Shown piece after piece: positions 54,550-62,943 of a stretch of DNA of 64,000 nucleotides (the first letter of the stretch is position 1; each line of letters opens with the position of its first letter). The position numbers were made by a program, and so were the translations under genes. The notes under the pieces were generated by a model, which searched no databases, was not told where the DNA came from, and saw only the letters and a program-made list of their open reading frames with translations. Source of the stretch: Thiomicrorhabdus xiamenensis (lineage in GTDB: Bacteria; Pseudomonadota; Gammaproteobacteria; Thiomicrospirales; Thiomicrospiraceae); assembly GCF_013282625.1 (NCBI RefSeq), contig NZ_CP054020.1:2356001-2420000 (forward strand), given 5' to 3'.

Positions 54550-55713
54550 ATGGCAATGCTATTTACAGGCACTCCATTTGAAACAGAAACGCCTGAAGGA
54601 ACGCTTTTTAACAACTTTCCCGGTGAAGCAGCCAATCCGCTTAGCGGGTTGGAAATGCTAACCGGACTTATCTCTTCAGGTATCGGCGAGTCACCTTTCT
54701 CAGGCCTAGGCGAGATGCCAACCCCTTCCTTTCCTGGAATGGGCGATGCCGGACTTCCTGGCCTTGATTCTCTGACCGAAGGCGGACTGCCGACAGCAGC
54801 CGAAGTGGGAAACAGTATTCTTTCGGGTGTGACCGGCGGCTTCGATCAGGCACTGGCGACTTTCAACGGAGATGTACTGGGAGCGGTTACCGGCGGTATT
54901 TCCCAAGGGACTGCAGCGTTTGCCGGAGGACTTGAGGTACTGAACACCGAGGTTATCGGCGCAATTCCGGGGGCGATTGAAACACTCAGCGAGAACATGG
55001 GACCTTTGCAGGAAGCGCAAACAGCTCTACTAGGCCTTCCTGCTCAAGGCACAGGTATGTTTGTGGAAGGCATCAGCAATGCAGCGGGAACCATCTCCTA
55101 TGCCGCAACGGCCGTTGGAAGCCTTCCGCAAATCGCCAGCTCCGTTATCGGTTCAGTAATCTCCACAGAAGACGGTTCGGCACTGCCGCAAATGGTTAAC
55201 GCTGCGAACGAAATCGTAAGCACGGTAGCCACAACTTCAGGATCCATTGCGACACTGACCCAAACGCTGTTCGACGCATCCGGCATGATCGATGTTCAAG
55301 GCACGCTGACCGGCATTGCCGAGAGTTTTGATCCTGAAACCGTCGCAACCGCATTTCAAGATTCTGCGACAGCCGTAGTCACTAGCCTGGAAGGCCTTGC
55401 AAGCATGCCTGAAAGCATGGCTGGCTTCGGCCAGGAACTGATTGCCAGCCTTCAAGAAACCGGCGGCTATTTAAGCGATGAATTCTTTAGCGGAATTATT
55501 GATCCGCAAGCACCTGAATCCGGATTGATCGGCAGCTTCATCGCAGAGGCAACCGCTCCGGCACAAGCATTTGTCGAAGGAGCAAACCCAATGCCGGCAG
55601 CGCCTGGCGATATGGGCAATCCTCTAGAAGGACTTATGAGCGCATTCGACGGTTTACAGCCACCACAAGGCTTCAACCCGGCTCAATCTTTCCAAGACTT
55701 CTTCGCAGGCTAA
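54550..55713 (+). CDS. Low-complexity helical protein 1, unknown function
   Basis: 387 residues with an AAGGA ribosome site. It contains no Cys and is rich in Gly, Ala, Pro, Ser, Thr and Glu. The N-terminal ~85 residues are Pro/Gly-rich (GMGDAGLPGLDSLTEGGLP). The middle ~85-330 looks like repeated amphipathic helices with Gly hinges (GNSILSGVTGGFDQALATF, VTGGISQGTAAFAGGLEVL, EGISNAAGTISYAATAVGSL). The C-terminus ends PPQGFNPAQSFQDFFAG. No signal peptide is visible. A similar gene follows 150 bases downstream. It may be a phasin-like, carrier-associated or surface protein; this is speculative. It is followed by a terminator. Confidence 0.7.
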   Translation: MAMLFTGTPFETETPEGTLFNNFPGEAANPLSGLEMLTGLISSGIGESPFSGLGEMPTPSFPGMGDAGLPGLDSLTEGGLPTAAEVGNSILSGVTGGFDQALATFNGDVLGAVTGGISQGTAAFAGGLEVLNTEVIGAIPGAIETLSENMGPLQEAQTALLGLPAQGTGMFVEGISNAAGTISYAATAVGSLPQIASSVIGSVISTEDGSALPQMVNAANEIVSTVATTSGSIATLTQTLFDASGMIDVQGTLTGIAESFDPETVATAFQDSATAVVTSLEGLASMPESMAGFGQELIASLQETGGYLSDEFFSGIIDPQAPESGLIGSFIAEATAPAQAFVEGANPMPAAPGDMGNPLEGLMSAFDGLQPPQGFNPAQSFQDFFAG

Positions 55714-55742
55714 TATTAAGCCTTAAAGAAGACATTAAGAAA

Positions 55743-55770
55743 GGCGTAATTTCGCGTTACGCCTTTTTTG
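55743..55770 (+). terminator. Terminator of low-complexity gene 1
   Basis: GGCGTAA-TTTCGCG-TTACGCC followed by TTTTTT. Confidence 0.85.
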
Positions 55771-55774
55771 CCGT

Positions 55775-55824
55775 CTAGCGTTTAAGTAATACCTTATCGA
55801 AATATGGCATTACTTAAACGTTAG
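55775..55824. repeat. 16-base inverted repeat between the two low-complexity genes
   Basis: CTAGCGTTTAAGTAAT (55775-55790) and ATTACTTAAACGTTAG (55809-55824) differ by one base as inverted copies, separated by 18 bases. It begins right after the terminator and ends 35 bases before the next start. It could be a regulator site or an mRNA leader hairpin. Confidence 0.7.
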
Positions 55825-55859
55825 AACGACACCATGTCGCTTAGACAACTTAACCGGAC

Positions 55860-56855
55860 ATGATCATGCCAATAGACATTTTGAACAAAAATATCACCGC
55901 GTTCTCTGAACTTTTCGAGAGACACCTAAATAACCTGCACAACACCGAATTGCTGGAAAATCATTTACAAAACCTGCAAAACACCGAACTGTTAGAACGT
56001 CATTTGAACAATGTGCACAGTCTAACGCCTTCCGGAGTTAAGCCCCCCTCTGAGCTGCCGTCCTTGGACACACTGATCGAACCTCTGAATAAAGTGCCGG
56101 AAACACTTGTCTCTCTGGCTAAGACGGTATCTGCTGAAGCTTCGAACATTCTGGGTGATAAAACGGACCCACAAACCGTAGCAGAAGCGCTTAACCAGCT
56201 GGGCGAAATCAACGGACAAGCAATGGAAGTGGTCCAATCGGGAATCGGTGATTTCGCGCAAACGCTCAACCCGATGAGCGCCACTTTAATCGACATTGCC
56301 AGAACCGATCTTAAAGCGGTACCGGTATTAATCGATGAACAGGTTACGCCGCAGGTGACACAAGTATTCGACGTCTTAAATGAGCTTGCCCCCGAATACC
56401 AGCAGAGCCTGCTTTCATTATTCTCGGCAATCCGTACCGGCTCCGGCGATTTTCAGCAGACCGTTGAATCCGGCTTAACCGCTTTGCCGCAATCAATCGC
56501 CAAAGAGTCAGTCGCAATACTCGAAACGGGGCTGCAATCGGTCGATTTCATCGGCGAACAGATGCTGCCGGTAGCGAATGCGGCTTTGAAGAGCATGCTA
56601 TATGAATCAACCGAACCGACAGCGGCTTTTATTGACAAGCAGCTGTACCTGATCGATGGCAGCGCAGGTTTACTGGTCGAGAATGAAGAGATTCTTCCAC
56701 TGGAACAGCTTCCAATGCAGGCGCTCTCCTCGTTTATTGAACCGGGCAACGAGTTTGATAATGCCGCAGGAGGGCTAAACCCGACAGGAGCCGCCGAGTT
56801 TTTACTGCTTGCAAGTCAACAGATCACTCCAGTTTGGGATACGGCTGTTAATTAA
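55860..56855 (+). CDS. Low-complexity helical protein 2, with N-terminal 13-residue repeats
   Basis: 331 residues (ATG 55860, or 55866 in the same frame). Residues ~17-55 are three tandem copies of a 13-residue unit: ELFERHLNNLHNT, ELLENHLQNLQNT, ELLERHLNNVHSL. A Pro-rich stretch follows, then ~240 residues of amphipathic helices (AKTVSAEASNILGDKT, AEALNQLGEINGQAMEVVQSG, LPQSIAKESVAILETGLQ). No Cys, no signal peptide and no known family. It resembles the neighbour at 54550 in helical style and size, so the two are probably functional partners. The neutral name is used because neither has a recognised homologue. Confidence 0.7.
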   Translation: MIMPIDILNKNITAFSELFERHLNNLHNTELLENHLQNLQNTELLERHLNNVHSLTPSGVKPPSELPSLDTLIEPLNKVPETLVSLAKTVSAEASNILGDKTDPQTVAEALNQLGEINGQAMEVVQSGIGDFAQTLNPMSATLIDIARTDLKAVPVLIDEQVTPQVTQVFDVLNELAPEYQQSLLSLFSAIRTGSGDFQQTVESGLTALPQSIAKESVAILETGLQSVDFIGEQMLPVANAALKSMLYESTEPTAAFIDKQLYLIDGSAGLLVENEEILPLEQLPMQALSSFIEPGNEFDNAAGGLNPTGAAEFLLLASQQITPVWDTAVN

Positions 56856-56885
56856 CAAAAACATCCGCAACGGAGCTTTTCATCT

Positions 56886-58148
56886 TTATGGAAGTTCAGC
56901 GGTCGAGGCAGCCTGCAAAAGCTCTTCGAGTTTGAGCAAGTGATGCTCGGCCTGCCAATCAGTACCACCGAAAAGCGCAAAGCGGATAACGCCTTCGGCA
57001 TCGATTACGTAACTGCTCGGATAAGCAAAGACTTTCCAGTCTTTTACCGCTTTACCTTCGGGGTCGAGCAAAACAGGAAAATTCAGCTGATGCTGGCGAT
57101 TAAACGCTTGCACCGTTTCGCGGTCTTCGCCCAGATTAACTGCGAGAATTTCAAAAGGCCGGTTTTTCAGCTGTTTTTTCAATGCCGCCATCGACGGCAT
57201 TTCATGCACGCAAGGCGGACACCAGCTGGCCCAGAAGTTCAGCAACACAACCTTGCCCTTGAGACGCTGCAAATCGACCGTCTCGCCCTGCAGACTCACC
57301 AGCTTTAATGGCAGATTCTGAATCCCCTGATAAACATTTAACTCTATGGAACGTGTTGCTTTCGGCTGAGCCTGTGCACTCGCTTTATGAATTTGTCGTG
57401 ATTCAGTCAGGTAAGGAAGCTGCCAATGCATGGCATCGATAAGCTGTTCGGCGAGCCGATCCGCCGCCTGCTTCTCGCGCGGCAAGGCATCCGGACGGAA
57501 ATAGAAACGGTCCCGCAATTCCGGCATCAACTGAATGAAAACATCACTTCCCTGAAGACTTAGGGTTTCCTGCAACTCCAGCAAATGCCAACGCCACGGG
57601 GAGAGTTCCGCCTGCAATACAGATATCGGTAAATTTGCATTGCTGACCTGCGGCCAGTAATCGGCCGATTTCCCCGGTTCCGGCGTATTGAGATAGAGAT
57701 TGGGGTTGATCAGCAACAGACCAACCTGACTGAGCGGCTCGGAGCGCTGATAAGCCTCCAAAGCCTTTAACGCCAGAATACCGGCCCGGTTCGGGGCAAG
57801 AATCCACAGAGGTTTCTGCCCGTCATGCAAACGCTCAATCAGAATTCTGATCCAGTCCGTCGGTATTTTCTCAAAAGCGCTGGGAGTCGGTGAAAGGAAC
57901 AGCGCTTCATAAGGATCCAGCATCGTCACTGAAAATCCTTTGTCCGCCAGTTGCTCGGCGATTTTTCGTTCCTGACTCAGAACGCCGTATTCCGACGGTA
58001 ACCACAGAATCTGTGCCTGAGCGTCCTTCGGCTGCAATTCGAAAAGCGGAATTTCCGCATCGCCTATCTGCTCAAGACGCCCCTGCCACTCGGCCGCCTG
58101 AGACGACCCGAAGCAAAACACAAACATGAGCAGATAAACGATACGCAT
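56886..58148 (-). CDS. Fusion of an alpha/beta-hydrolase-like domain with a TlpA-type thioredoxin
   Basis: 420 residues. Signal peptide 1-18 (YLLMFVFCFGSSQA), so it is periplasmic. Residues ~20-245 have the strand/helix rhythm of a hydrolase-like fold (ILWLPSEYGVLSQER, PLWILAPNRAGILALKAL, VGLLLINPNLYLN), reminiscent of DUF3530-type proteins, without an evident serine nucleophile elbow. Residues ~270-415 are a TlpA/ResA thioredoxin: VVLLNFWASWCPPCVHEMPSM with the WCPPC active site, and VFAYPSSYVIDAEG with the cis-Pro. It could reduce periplasmic disulphides. The fusion is uncommon to my knowledge. Its stop lies near the end of the low-complexity gene on the other strand; the FetB-like gene is directly upstream (one base from the stop). 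Confidence 0.82.
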   Translation of the reverse strand: MRIVYLLMFVFCFGSSQAAEWQGRLEQIGDAEIPLFELQPKDAQAQILWLPSEYGVLSQERKIAEQLADKGFSVTMLDPYEALFLSPTPSAFEKIPTDWIRILIERLHDGQKPLWILAPNRAGILALKALEAYQRSEPLSQVGLLLINPNLYLNTPEPGKSADYWPQVSNANLPISVLQAELSPWRWHLLELQETLSLQGSDVFIQLMPELRDRFYFRPDALPREKQAADRLAEQLIDAMHWQLPYLTESRQIHKASAQAQPKATRSIELNVYQGIQNLPLKLVSLQGETVDLQRLKGKVVLLNFWASWCPPCVHEMPSMAALKKQLKNRPFEILAVNLGEDRETVQAFNRQHQLNFPVLLDPEGKAVKDWKVFAYPSSYVIDAEGVIRFALFGGTDWQAEHHLLKLEELLQAASTAELP

Positions 58149-58958
58149 CTATTTTTTCGCCTTTTCAAGAACACTCAAGTGTAAGCGCTGGCGCTCGTCA
58201 AACAGCTTCTTAGCCGCCATTTCTACCGCAATCAAAGTCCCCGCCGCGGTCGATGTCGCAATCAACAGCATAATCATAATCTGGTATTTAACCGCTTCCA
58301 TCGGACTGGCACCGGCAAGAATCTGTCCGGTCATCATTCCCGGCAGAGAAATGACCCCGGCTGCGACCAACATATTGATTACCGGAATCATCGAGGCGTG
58401 CAGACTCTGCTGTTTAATAAACTTCATCGACTCTTTGGCACTGTAACCCAATGCCAGTTGCGCTTCGACCTTATTCTTAAGCTGTTTGGTATTGCGGGTT
58501 AAATTATCCAGGCCGACGCCGATCGCCGTCATGCTGTTACCGAGCAACATCCCGAGAAGCGGAATAGCGTATTGCGGTTGATACCAGGGATCTGGCTGAA
58601 TGACCAGCGTCAAAACGGCGACCAGCAACACCAGTGCGGTAACGGAAAGGGACATAAGCCCGATCAGAATACTGCTGTACTTCTGAAAACGATACTGCTG
58701 CCGCTTGGCAATCTCATAACCGGCTGCCAGCAGCATAATCAACCCCACCAGCGCAACCCAGAGCGGGTTATCGGCATAAAAGACCCAGGTAAGCCAGACG
58801 CCCATAAAAGAGAGTTGCGCCACCGCCCGCACATTGGCCCAAAAATACTGGCCGACATGGGTAAATCCCTGCAACCATAAAACGCTGCCCATTAATACAA
58901 CCAGTACTGAAAGCATTGCCAGATCCCAGTAACTAATCAGAATCATCTGCGTTTCCAT
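58149..58958 (-). CDS. ABC transporter permease, UPF0014/FetB family
   Basis: 269 residues with about seven hydrophobic segments. IPLLGMLLGNSMTAIGVGLDNL and PGMMTGQILAGASPMEAVKYQIMIMLLIA are the diagnostic blocks of the YbbM/FetB (UPF0014) family. The E. coli FetAB pair promotes iron export and peroxide resistance; the metal here is not evident. The ATPase gene is two bases upstream and the fused thioredoxin gene abuts it downstream, so these three form one operon. Confidence 0.9.
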   Translation of the reverse strand: METQMILISYWDLAMLSVLVVLMGSVLWLQGFTHVGQYFWANVRAVAQLSFMGVWLTWVFYADNPLWVALVGLIMLLAAGYEIAKRQQYRFQKYSSILIGLMSLSVTALVLLVAVLTLVIQPDPWYQPQYAIPLLGMLLGNSMTAIGVGLDNLTRNTKQLKNKVEAQLALGYSAKESMKFIKQQSLHASMIPVINMLVAAGVISLPGMMTGQILAGASPMEAVKYQIMIMLLIATSTAAGTLIAVEMAAKKLFDERQRLHLSVLEKAKK

Positions 58959-58960
58959 CG

Positions 58961-59584
58961 TCAGGCCTCCTGTACTTGCGGCGACTTATGCAACTCCTCA
59001 ATGGAGCAGCAATAGGTCGGACATGCTAAGCGCTCTCTTTGCGATTGATCGTGGCTGATCCAGATCGCAGCTCTTTGCTCCTGCCGTAAATAGTCCTGCA
59101 ACAGCGTTTCCACCTGCAAGGTACTCTCCGGATCCAGATTGGCACTGGTCTCATCCAAAAGCAACACTTTCGGTTCGAATGCCAACCCCCTAAGCAACGC
59201 CAAGCGCTGTTTTTCGCCGCTGGAAAGCTGATCCGGATGCTGCTGCAGAATCGATTTATCCAAGCCGATTTTCTGCAGCGTCTGCGTCGAAGGCGATTGG
59301 ACAAAATGCTCGCCAACGGTTTCCAGCCACCAGGCAGTTTCCGCCGAAAAATACATCACCTGCCGTCGCCAAACCGGGGCAGGCATGGAATCGGACGCCT
59401 GCTCCTCAAGCAAAACCTTGCCATCATGCGCGATCAGATCGGCCACTGCTTTCAGCAATTGCGATTTACCGCTGCCGGAAGGCCCGTACAGCAACCATAG
59501 CTGCCCCGCATCAATCCGCCAGTTAACCGGCTGGCGCATTCCCGGCGCCTGTAAGTCAGCGATTTCCAATAAAGCTTGCATCAA
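58961..59584 (-). CDS. ABC transporter ATP-binding protein, FetA-like
   Basis: 207 residues. Walker A LWLLYGPSGSGKSQLLKAVA, ABC signature DQLSSGEKQRLALLRGLA and Walker B VLLLDETSANLD are complete. IWISHDQSQRERL provides the switch His. It pairs with the adjacent UPF0014 permease as in FetAB/YbbLM. It is the first gene of the three-gene minus-strand unit. Just upstream lies the palindromic repeat region. Confidence 0.9.
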   Translation of the reverse strand: MMQALLEIADLQAPGMRQPVNWRIDAGQLWLLYGPSGSGKSQLLKAVADLIAHDGKVLLEEQASDSMPAPVWRRQVMYFSAETAWWLETVGEHFVQSPSTQTLQKIGLDKSILQQHPDQLSSGEKQRLALLRGLAFEPKVLLLDETSANLDPESTLQVETLLQDYLRQEQRAAIWISHDQSQRERLACPTYCCSIEELHKSPQVQEA

Positions 59585-59599
59585 TATCCCACTTTATTT

Positions 59600-59638
59600 A
59601 ATTCTAGAACACTCTGAAGTTTTGCTAATCAAGGCGCT
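59600..59638. repeat. Repeat copy 1 (about 38 bases)
   Basis: ATTCTAGAACACTCTGAAGT and following bases to AAGGCGCT, repeated almost identically at 59758-59795 (one visible difference at the end). It begins 16 bases before the FetA-like start (minus strand). Confidence 0.8.
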
Positions 59639-59757
59639 CGGAGCGCGGTTTATAAAGCACATCCATGTGCTTTACCCCTTTGGGGCTTACGTTCAAAACC
59701 GTTCCAGACGTTTTTGCAGTCACTCTAAATAAGCGACGAGCAAAACCAGACCTTAAA

Positions 59758-59866
59758 ATTCTAGAACACTCTGAAGTTTTGCTAATCAAGGCACTTGAAG
59801 CGAAGTTTAGCTAGACTAAATGAGCGCCAAGTAACACAGAGTAGCAAAACTTCAGGAAGTTCTAGC
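59758..59866. repeat. Long imperfect palindrome ending on the uvrD stop codon
   Basis: About 105 bases from CTAGAACACTCTGAAGTTTTG to its near-inverse CAAAACTTCAGGAAGTTCTAG, with a smaller internal stem (GTTTAG-CTAGA-CTAAA) and CACTTG/CAAGT arms. The right end TTCTAG contains the uvrD stop codon. The left half is a repeat of 59600-59638. It looks like a REP/MITE-type palindromic unit. Confidence 0.75.
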
Positions 59867-62120
59867 GTTTTTCCAGGCGGGCATAGGCCAATACCAGCCA
59901 CTTGCTGCCGAACTCGGTGAAATTCACATGAATCCGCGCATGCTCGCCGCTGCCTTCGTAATTCAGCACGATACCGTCCCCGAATTTAGCGTGACTGACC
60001 CGTTCTCCAATCTGAAAACCGGTCTCATTCTGTCTTGCACTCGAAGTAAAACCGGCCGAACCTTCACGCTCCATCGTCGGTTGCACGCGTCCGGAAAGAC
60101 GCACTTCCTGAATATACTCCGGCGGAATCTCTTTGATAAAGCGCGACATCACCGGAAAAAACTCGGAACCGTGCAAACGGCGGCGTTGAGCGAAGGTCAT
60201 AATCAGCTGTTTCTCGGCACGGGTAATACCGACATAGGCCAGACGACGCTCTTCTTCGAGACGCGAAGCATCTTCCTGCGACTGCTGCGACGGGAAGAGC
60301 CCTTCTTCCATGCCGATCATAAATACCAACGGAAACTCCAACCCCTTGGCCGAGTGCATTGTCATCAGCTGCACACAGGACTCCCAGGCATCTGCCTGCT
60401 GTTCGCCCGCTTCCAATGCTGACTGTGCCAGAAACTCTTCCAGAGTACTCTGTTCCGGATTATCAATAAGGGTCGTGCCGTCCAGTCGGACAGACTCATC
60501 CTCGGCCGCCATAACCGATTCTTCGGTATTGATTCCGGCAGCCGTCTGCTGTTTGGCGCGATTATCGAATTGCGCGGCGGCGCTGATTAATTCATCAAGG
60601 TTTTCCAATCGCCCCTGTCCCTGCTCGGATTGATCCTTTTCAAAGTGCGCCTGCAACCCGGACAGCGAAATGGTTTTAACGAACTGTTGTTCAAGATCCT
60701 GTGCGTGCAAGGCATCCTGTAGCTGCTCGATCAGATCAATAAACCCTTGAACCGCCGTCTTGGCTCGTGCTTTCAAACTGTTCTCAAGCAGCATCTGAGA
60801 AGCCTGCCACAGCGAAATCTGCTGATCGCGAGCCACCTGCCGGATCGAATCGGCGGTTTTCTGACCGATACCGCGCGGCGGATGGTTGTAGACCCGCTCG
60901 AAGGCAGCATCGTCTTCGCGATTCACCACCAGACGCAAATACGCCAGTACGTCTTTGACTTCAGCCCGGTCATAGAAGCGCAAGCCGCCATAAACACGGT
61001 ACGGAATCTGCGCCTGCATCAGCGCCTGCTCGATCATTCGCGATTGTGCGTTGGAACGGTACAAAACCGCGACTTCATCACGCTGACCGCCCTGTTCAAC
61101 CCAGTTTTCGATCTGTGAGGTGACATAACGCGCCTCGTCAAACTCGTTAAACGCCTCATATAGAAGGATCGGGTCCCCTTCTTCGCCGGCACTCCATAAC
61201 TGTTTCCCCATACGGCTGTCGTTATGCGAAATCAGCGCATTGGCCGCTTTCAGAATCGTACCGGTCGAACGATAATTCTGCTCCAGACGCACCATCAGCG
61301 TGCCGGCAAAATCCTGATCGAACTGACGGATATTTTCCACCCGCGCTCCGCGCCAACCGTAGATCGACTGATCATCGTCGCCGACGACAAACAATTTACC
61401 GCTGGCGCCAGCCAAGACACGCAGCCAGGCGTACTGAAGGGTATTAGTGTCCTGAAACTCGTCGACCAGAATGTGACGGAAGCGCGCCTGGTAATGACCG
61501 AGAATATGCGGTTTCTTCAGCCACAGCTCATGCGCGCGCAACAGCAATTCGGCAAAATCCACCAGACCGCCGCGCTGGCAGAGCTCTTCATACTCCTTAT
61601 AGATTTCGACCAGTTTGGCGACATAAGGGTTATGACCGATTTCGATATGATGCGGGCGTCGCCCTTCTTCTTTTTCACCGTTAATAAAAGCCTGCACCTG
61701 CTTGACCGGCCATTGCGCCTCGTCCAATTCCATTGCTTTCAAAAGCCGTTTCAAAACGCGCTTCTGATCGTCGGCATCGAGAATCTGGAAATTATTCGGC
61801 AGATTCGCATCTTGGTAATGCTGACGCAAAATTCTATACGCAATGCCATGAAAGGTTCCCATCGTCAAGCCGCCGGCCTGCTGCCCGATCAGGTTTTCAA
61901 CACGCCCGCGCATTTCGTTGGCGGCTTTATTGGTAAAGGTCACCGCCAGAATATTGTACGGCGAGTACCCCATGACTTTGGTCAGCCAGGCGATGCGATG
62001 CACCAACACCCGCGTTTTTCCGCTGCCGGCTCCGGCCAGAATCAAACCGTGACTTTCATCCAGCGTCACCGCTTGACGCTGGGCATCGTTTAAATCATCT
62101 AAAATAAAGGAGATATCCAT
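59862..62120 (-). CDS. uvrD: DNA helicase II, UvrD
   Basis: 752 residues, SF1A. LNDAQRQAVTLDESHGLILAGAGSGKTRVL carries the Q-motif and Walker A; HILVDEFQDTN (II), GDDDQSIYGWRGA (III), VRLEQNYRSTG (IV), LMTMHSAKGLEFPLVF (V) and RRLAYVGITRAEKQL (VI) follow. The C-terminal ~60 residues (GERVSHAKFGDGIVLNYEG) are the UvrD/PcrA Tudor-like tail, absent from Rep. It acts in nucleotide excision and mismatch repair. Its last codons overlap a palindromic repeat. ATG 62120. Confidence 0.94.
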   Translation of the reverse strand: MDISFILDDLNDAQRQAVTLDESHGLILAGAGSGKTRVLVHRIAWLTKVMGYSPYNILAVTFTNKAANEMRGRVENLIGQQAGGLTMGTFHGIAYRILRQHYQDANLPNNFQILDADDQKRVLKRLLKAMELDEAQWPVKQVQAFINGEKEEGRRPHHIEIGHNPYVAKLVEIYKEYEELCQRGGLVDFAELLLRAHELWLKKPHILGHYQARFRHILVDEFQDTNTLQYAWLRVLAGASGKLFVVGDDDQSIYGWRGARVENIRQFDQDFAGTLMVRLEQNYRSTGTILKAANALISHNDSRMGKQLWSAGEEGDPILLYEAFNEFDEARYVTSQIENWVEQGGQRDEVAVLYRSNAQSRMIEQALMQAQIPYRVYGGLRFYDRAEVKDVLAYLRLVVNREDDAAFERVYNHPPRGIGQKTADSIRQVARDQQISLWQASQMLLENSLKARAKTAVQGFIDLIEQLQDALHAQDLEQQFVKTISLSGLQAHFEKDQSEQGQGRLENLDELISAAAQFDNRAKQQTAAGINTEESVMAAEDESVRLDGTTLIDNPEQSTLEEFLAQSALEAGEQQADAWESCVQLMTMHSAKGLEFPLVFMIGMEEGLFPSQQSQEDASRLEEERRLAYVGITRAEKQLIMTFAQRRRLHGSEFFPVMSRFIKEIPPEYIQEVRLSGRVQPTMEREGSAGFTSSARQNETGFQIGERVSHAKFGDGIVLNYEGSGEHARIHVNFTEFGSKWLVLAYARLEKR

Positions 62121-62510
62121 TAATCTTTATCGTCCGCTTGGAAGCTTTTTACCCGTTGATCGGGTTGTTTGAATAATTCGTATATCCTACGCCAATTTGA
62201 TCCTTTTTTCCGCCTAACTCCCTCCAAATACACCTTAATAAGGAAGCGTAGAAAATGCCCGCAAATAACAAAAAAATTCCAACGATATCTCTTGCTATTT
62301 AATTTTAAATAATGTAATAATTAACAAATTCAAAAAACTTCATTGATTCAAAGACTCTAAAAAACGCTCGTCTTTGAGTCTTTTTAAGTCATTTCAGACA
62401 AAAAAGCTCCGCAACTCTTCCCCCTATTTTGCTTTCAAAACCAAAAATTTTGGGCGAGGTGTATTTGCGCAAGGAGCTAAATAAAAGTATGCAAGAGAGA
62501 AGGAGAAAAC
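62121..62510. other. Divergent intergenic region between uvrD and trxA
   Basis: 390 bases without a gene. Contains a possible short transcript: TTGCTA (62292-62297), 17-base spacer, TAATAA (62315-62320), then a hairpin at 62349-62385. The trxA start is preceded by GAAGGAG. No recognised RNA family. Confidence 0.45.
62349..62385 (+). terminator. Hairpin with T run, possible end of a short RNA
   Basis: AAAGACTC ... GAGTCTTTTT with a 17-18-base loop. It is followed by AAGTCATTTC, so the T run is short. It is the only terminator-like element on this strand and no gene precedes it. Confidence 0.5.
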
Positions 62511-62825
62511 ATGATTTCTACAAGCGACGCGAACTTTGAAGCGGAAGTGCTACAGTCAGACGTACCGGTACTGGTCGACTTTTGGGCAGAATGGTGTGGC
62601 CCGTGCAAAATGATCGCGCCAATTTTGGATGAAATTTCCACTGAGTTTGAAGGGCGAGTAAAAGTTGCCAAACTGAATATCGATGAAAACCCGACAACTC
62701 CTCCTAAATACGGTGTACGTGGTATCCCGACCCTAATGTTGTTCAAGAACGGTGAAGTGGACGCAACTCAGGTCGGCGCACTATCAAAATCTCAACTGGT
62801 TAAATTCCTAGACGATAACCTATAA
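62511..62825 (+). CDS. trxA: Thioredoxin 1
   Basis: 104 residues. [20 protein letters not shown] contains the classical WCGPC site; [14 protein letters not shown] supplies the cis-Pro. Size and sequence match TrxA. It reduces cytoplasmic disulphides with thioredoxin reductase. It has a GAAGGAG ribosome site. The trxA-rho order is common in gammaproteobacteria. Confidence 0.96.
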   Translation: MISTSDANFEAEVLQSDVPVLVDFWAEWCGPCKMIAPILDEISTEFEGRVKVAKLNIDENPTTPPKYGVRGIPTLMLFKNGEVDATQVGALSKSQLVKFLDDNL

Positions 62826-62943
62826 GAATTTTCTTGCACTTCCGGGCACCGCTCGGGAGTGAACCCTTCACAGACACATCCTATACGACTGCGACTGCAG
62901 CTTCCCAGCTACACGCTCACAATTAAACAATCGAAATTGAAGT
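62826..62943 (+). promoter_or_regulatory. rho leader region
   Basis: 118 bases. ACTTCCGGGCACCGCTCGGGAGT forms a small hairpin without T run just after trxA. The later part is C-rich and G-poor (CTGCAGCTTCCCAGCTACACG), the kind of sequence Rho binds, so autogenous control is possible. This is inference. Confidence 0.4.
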
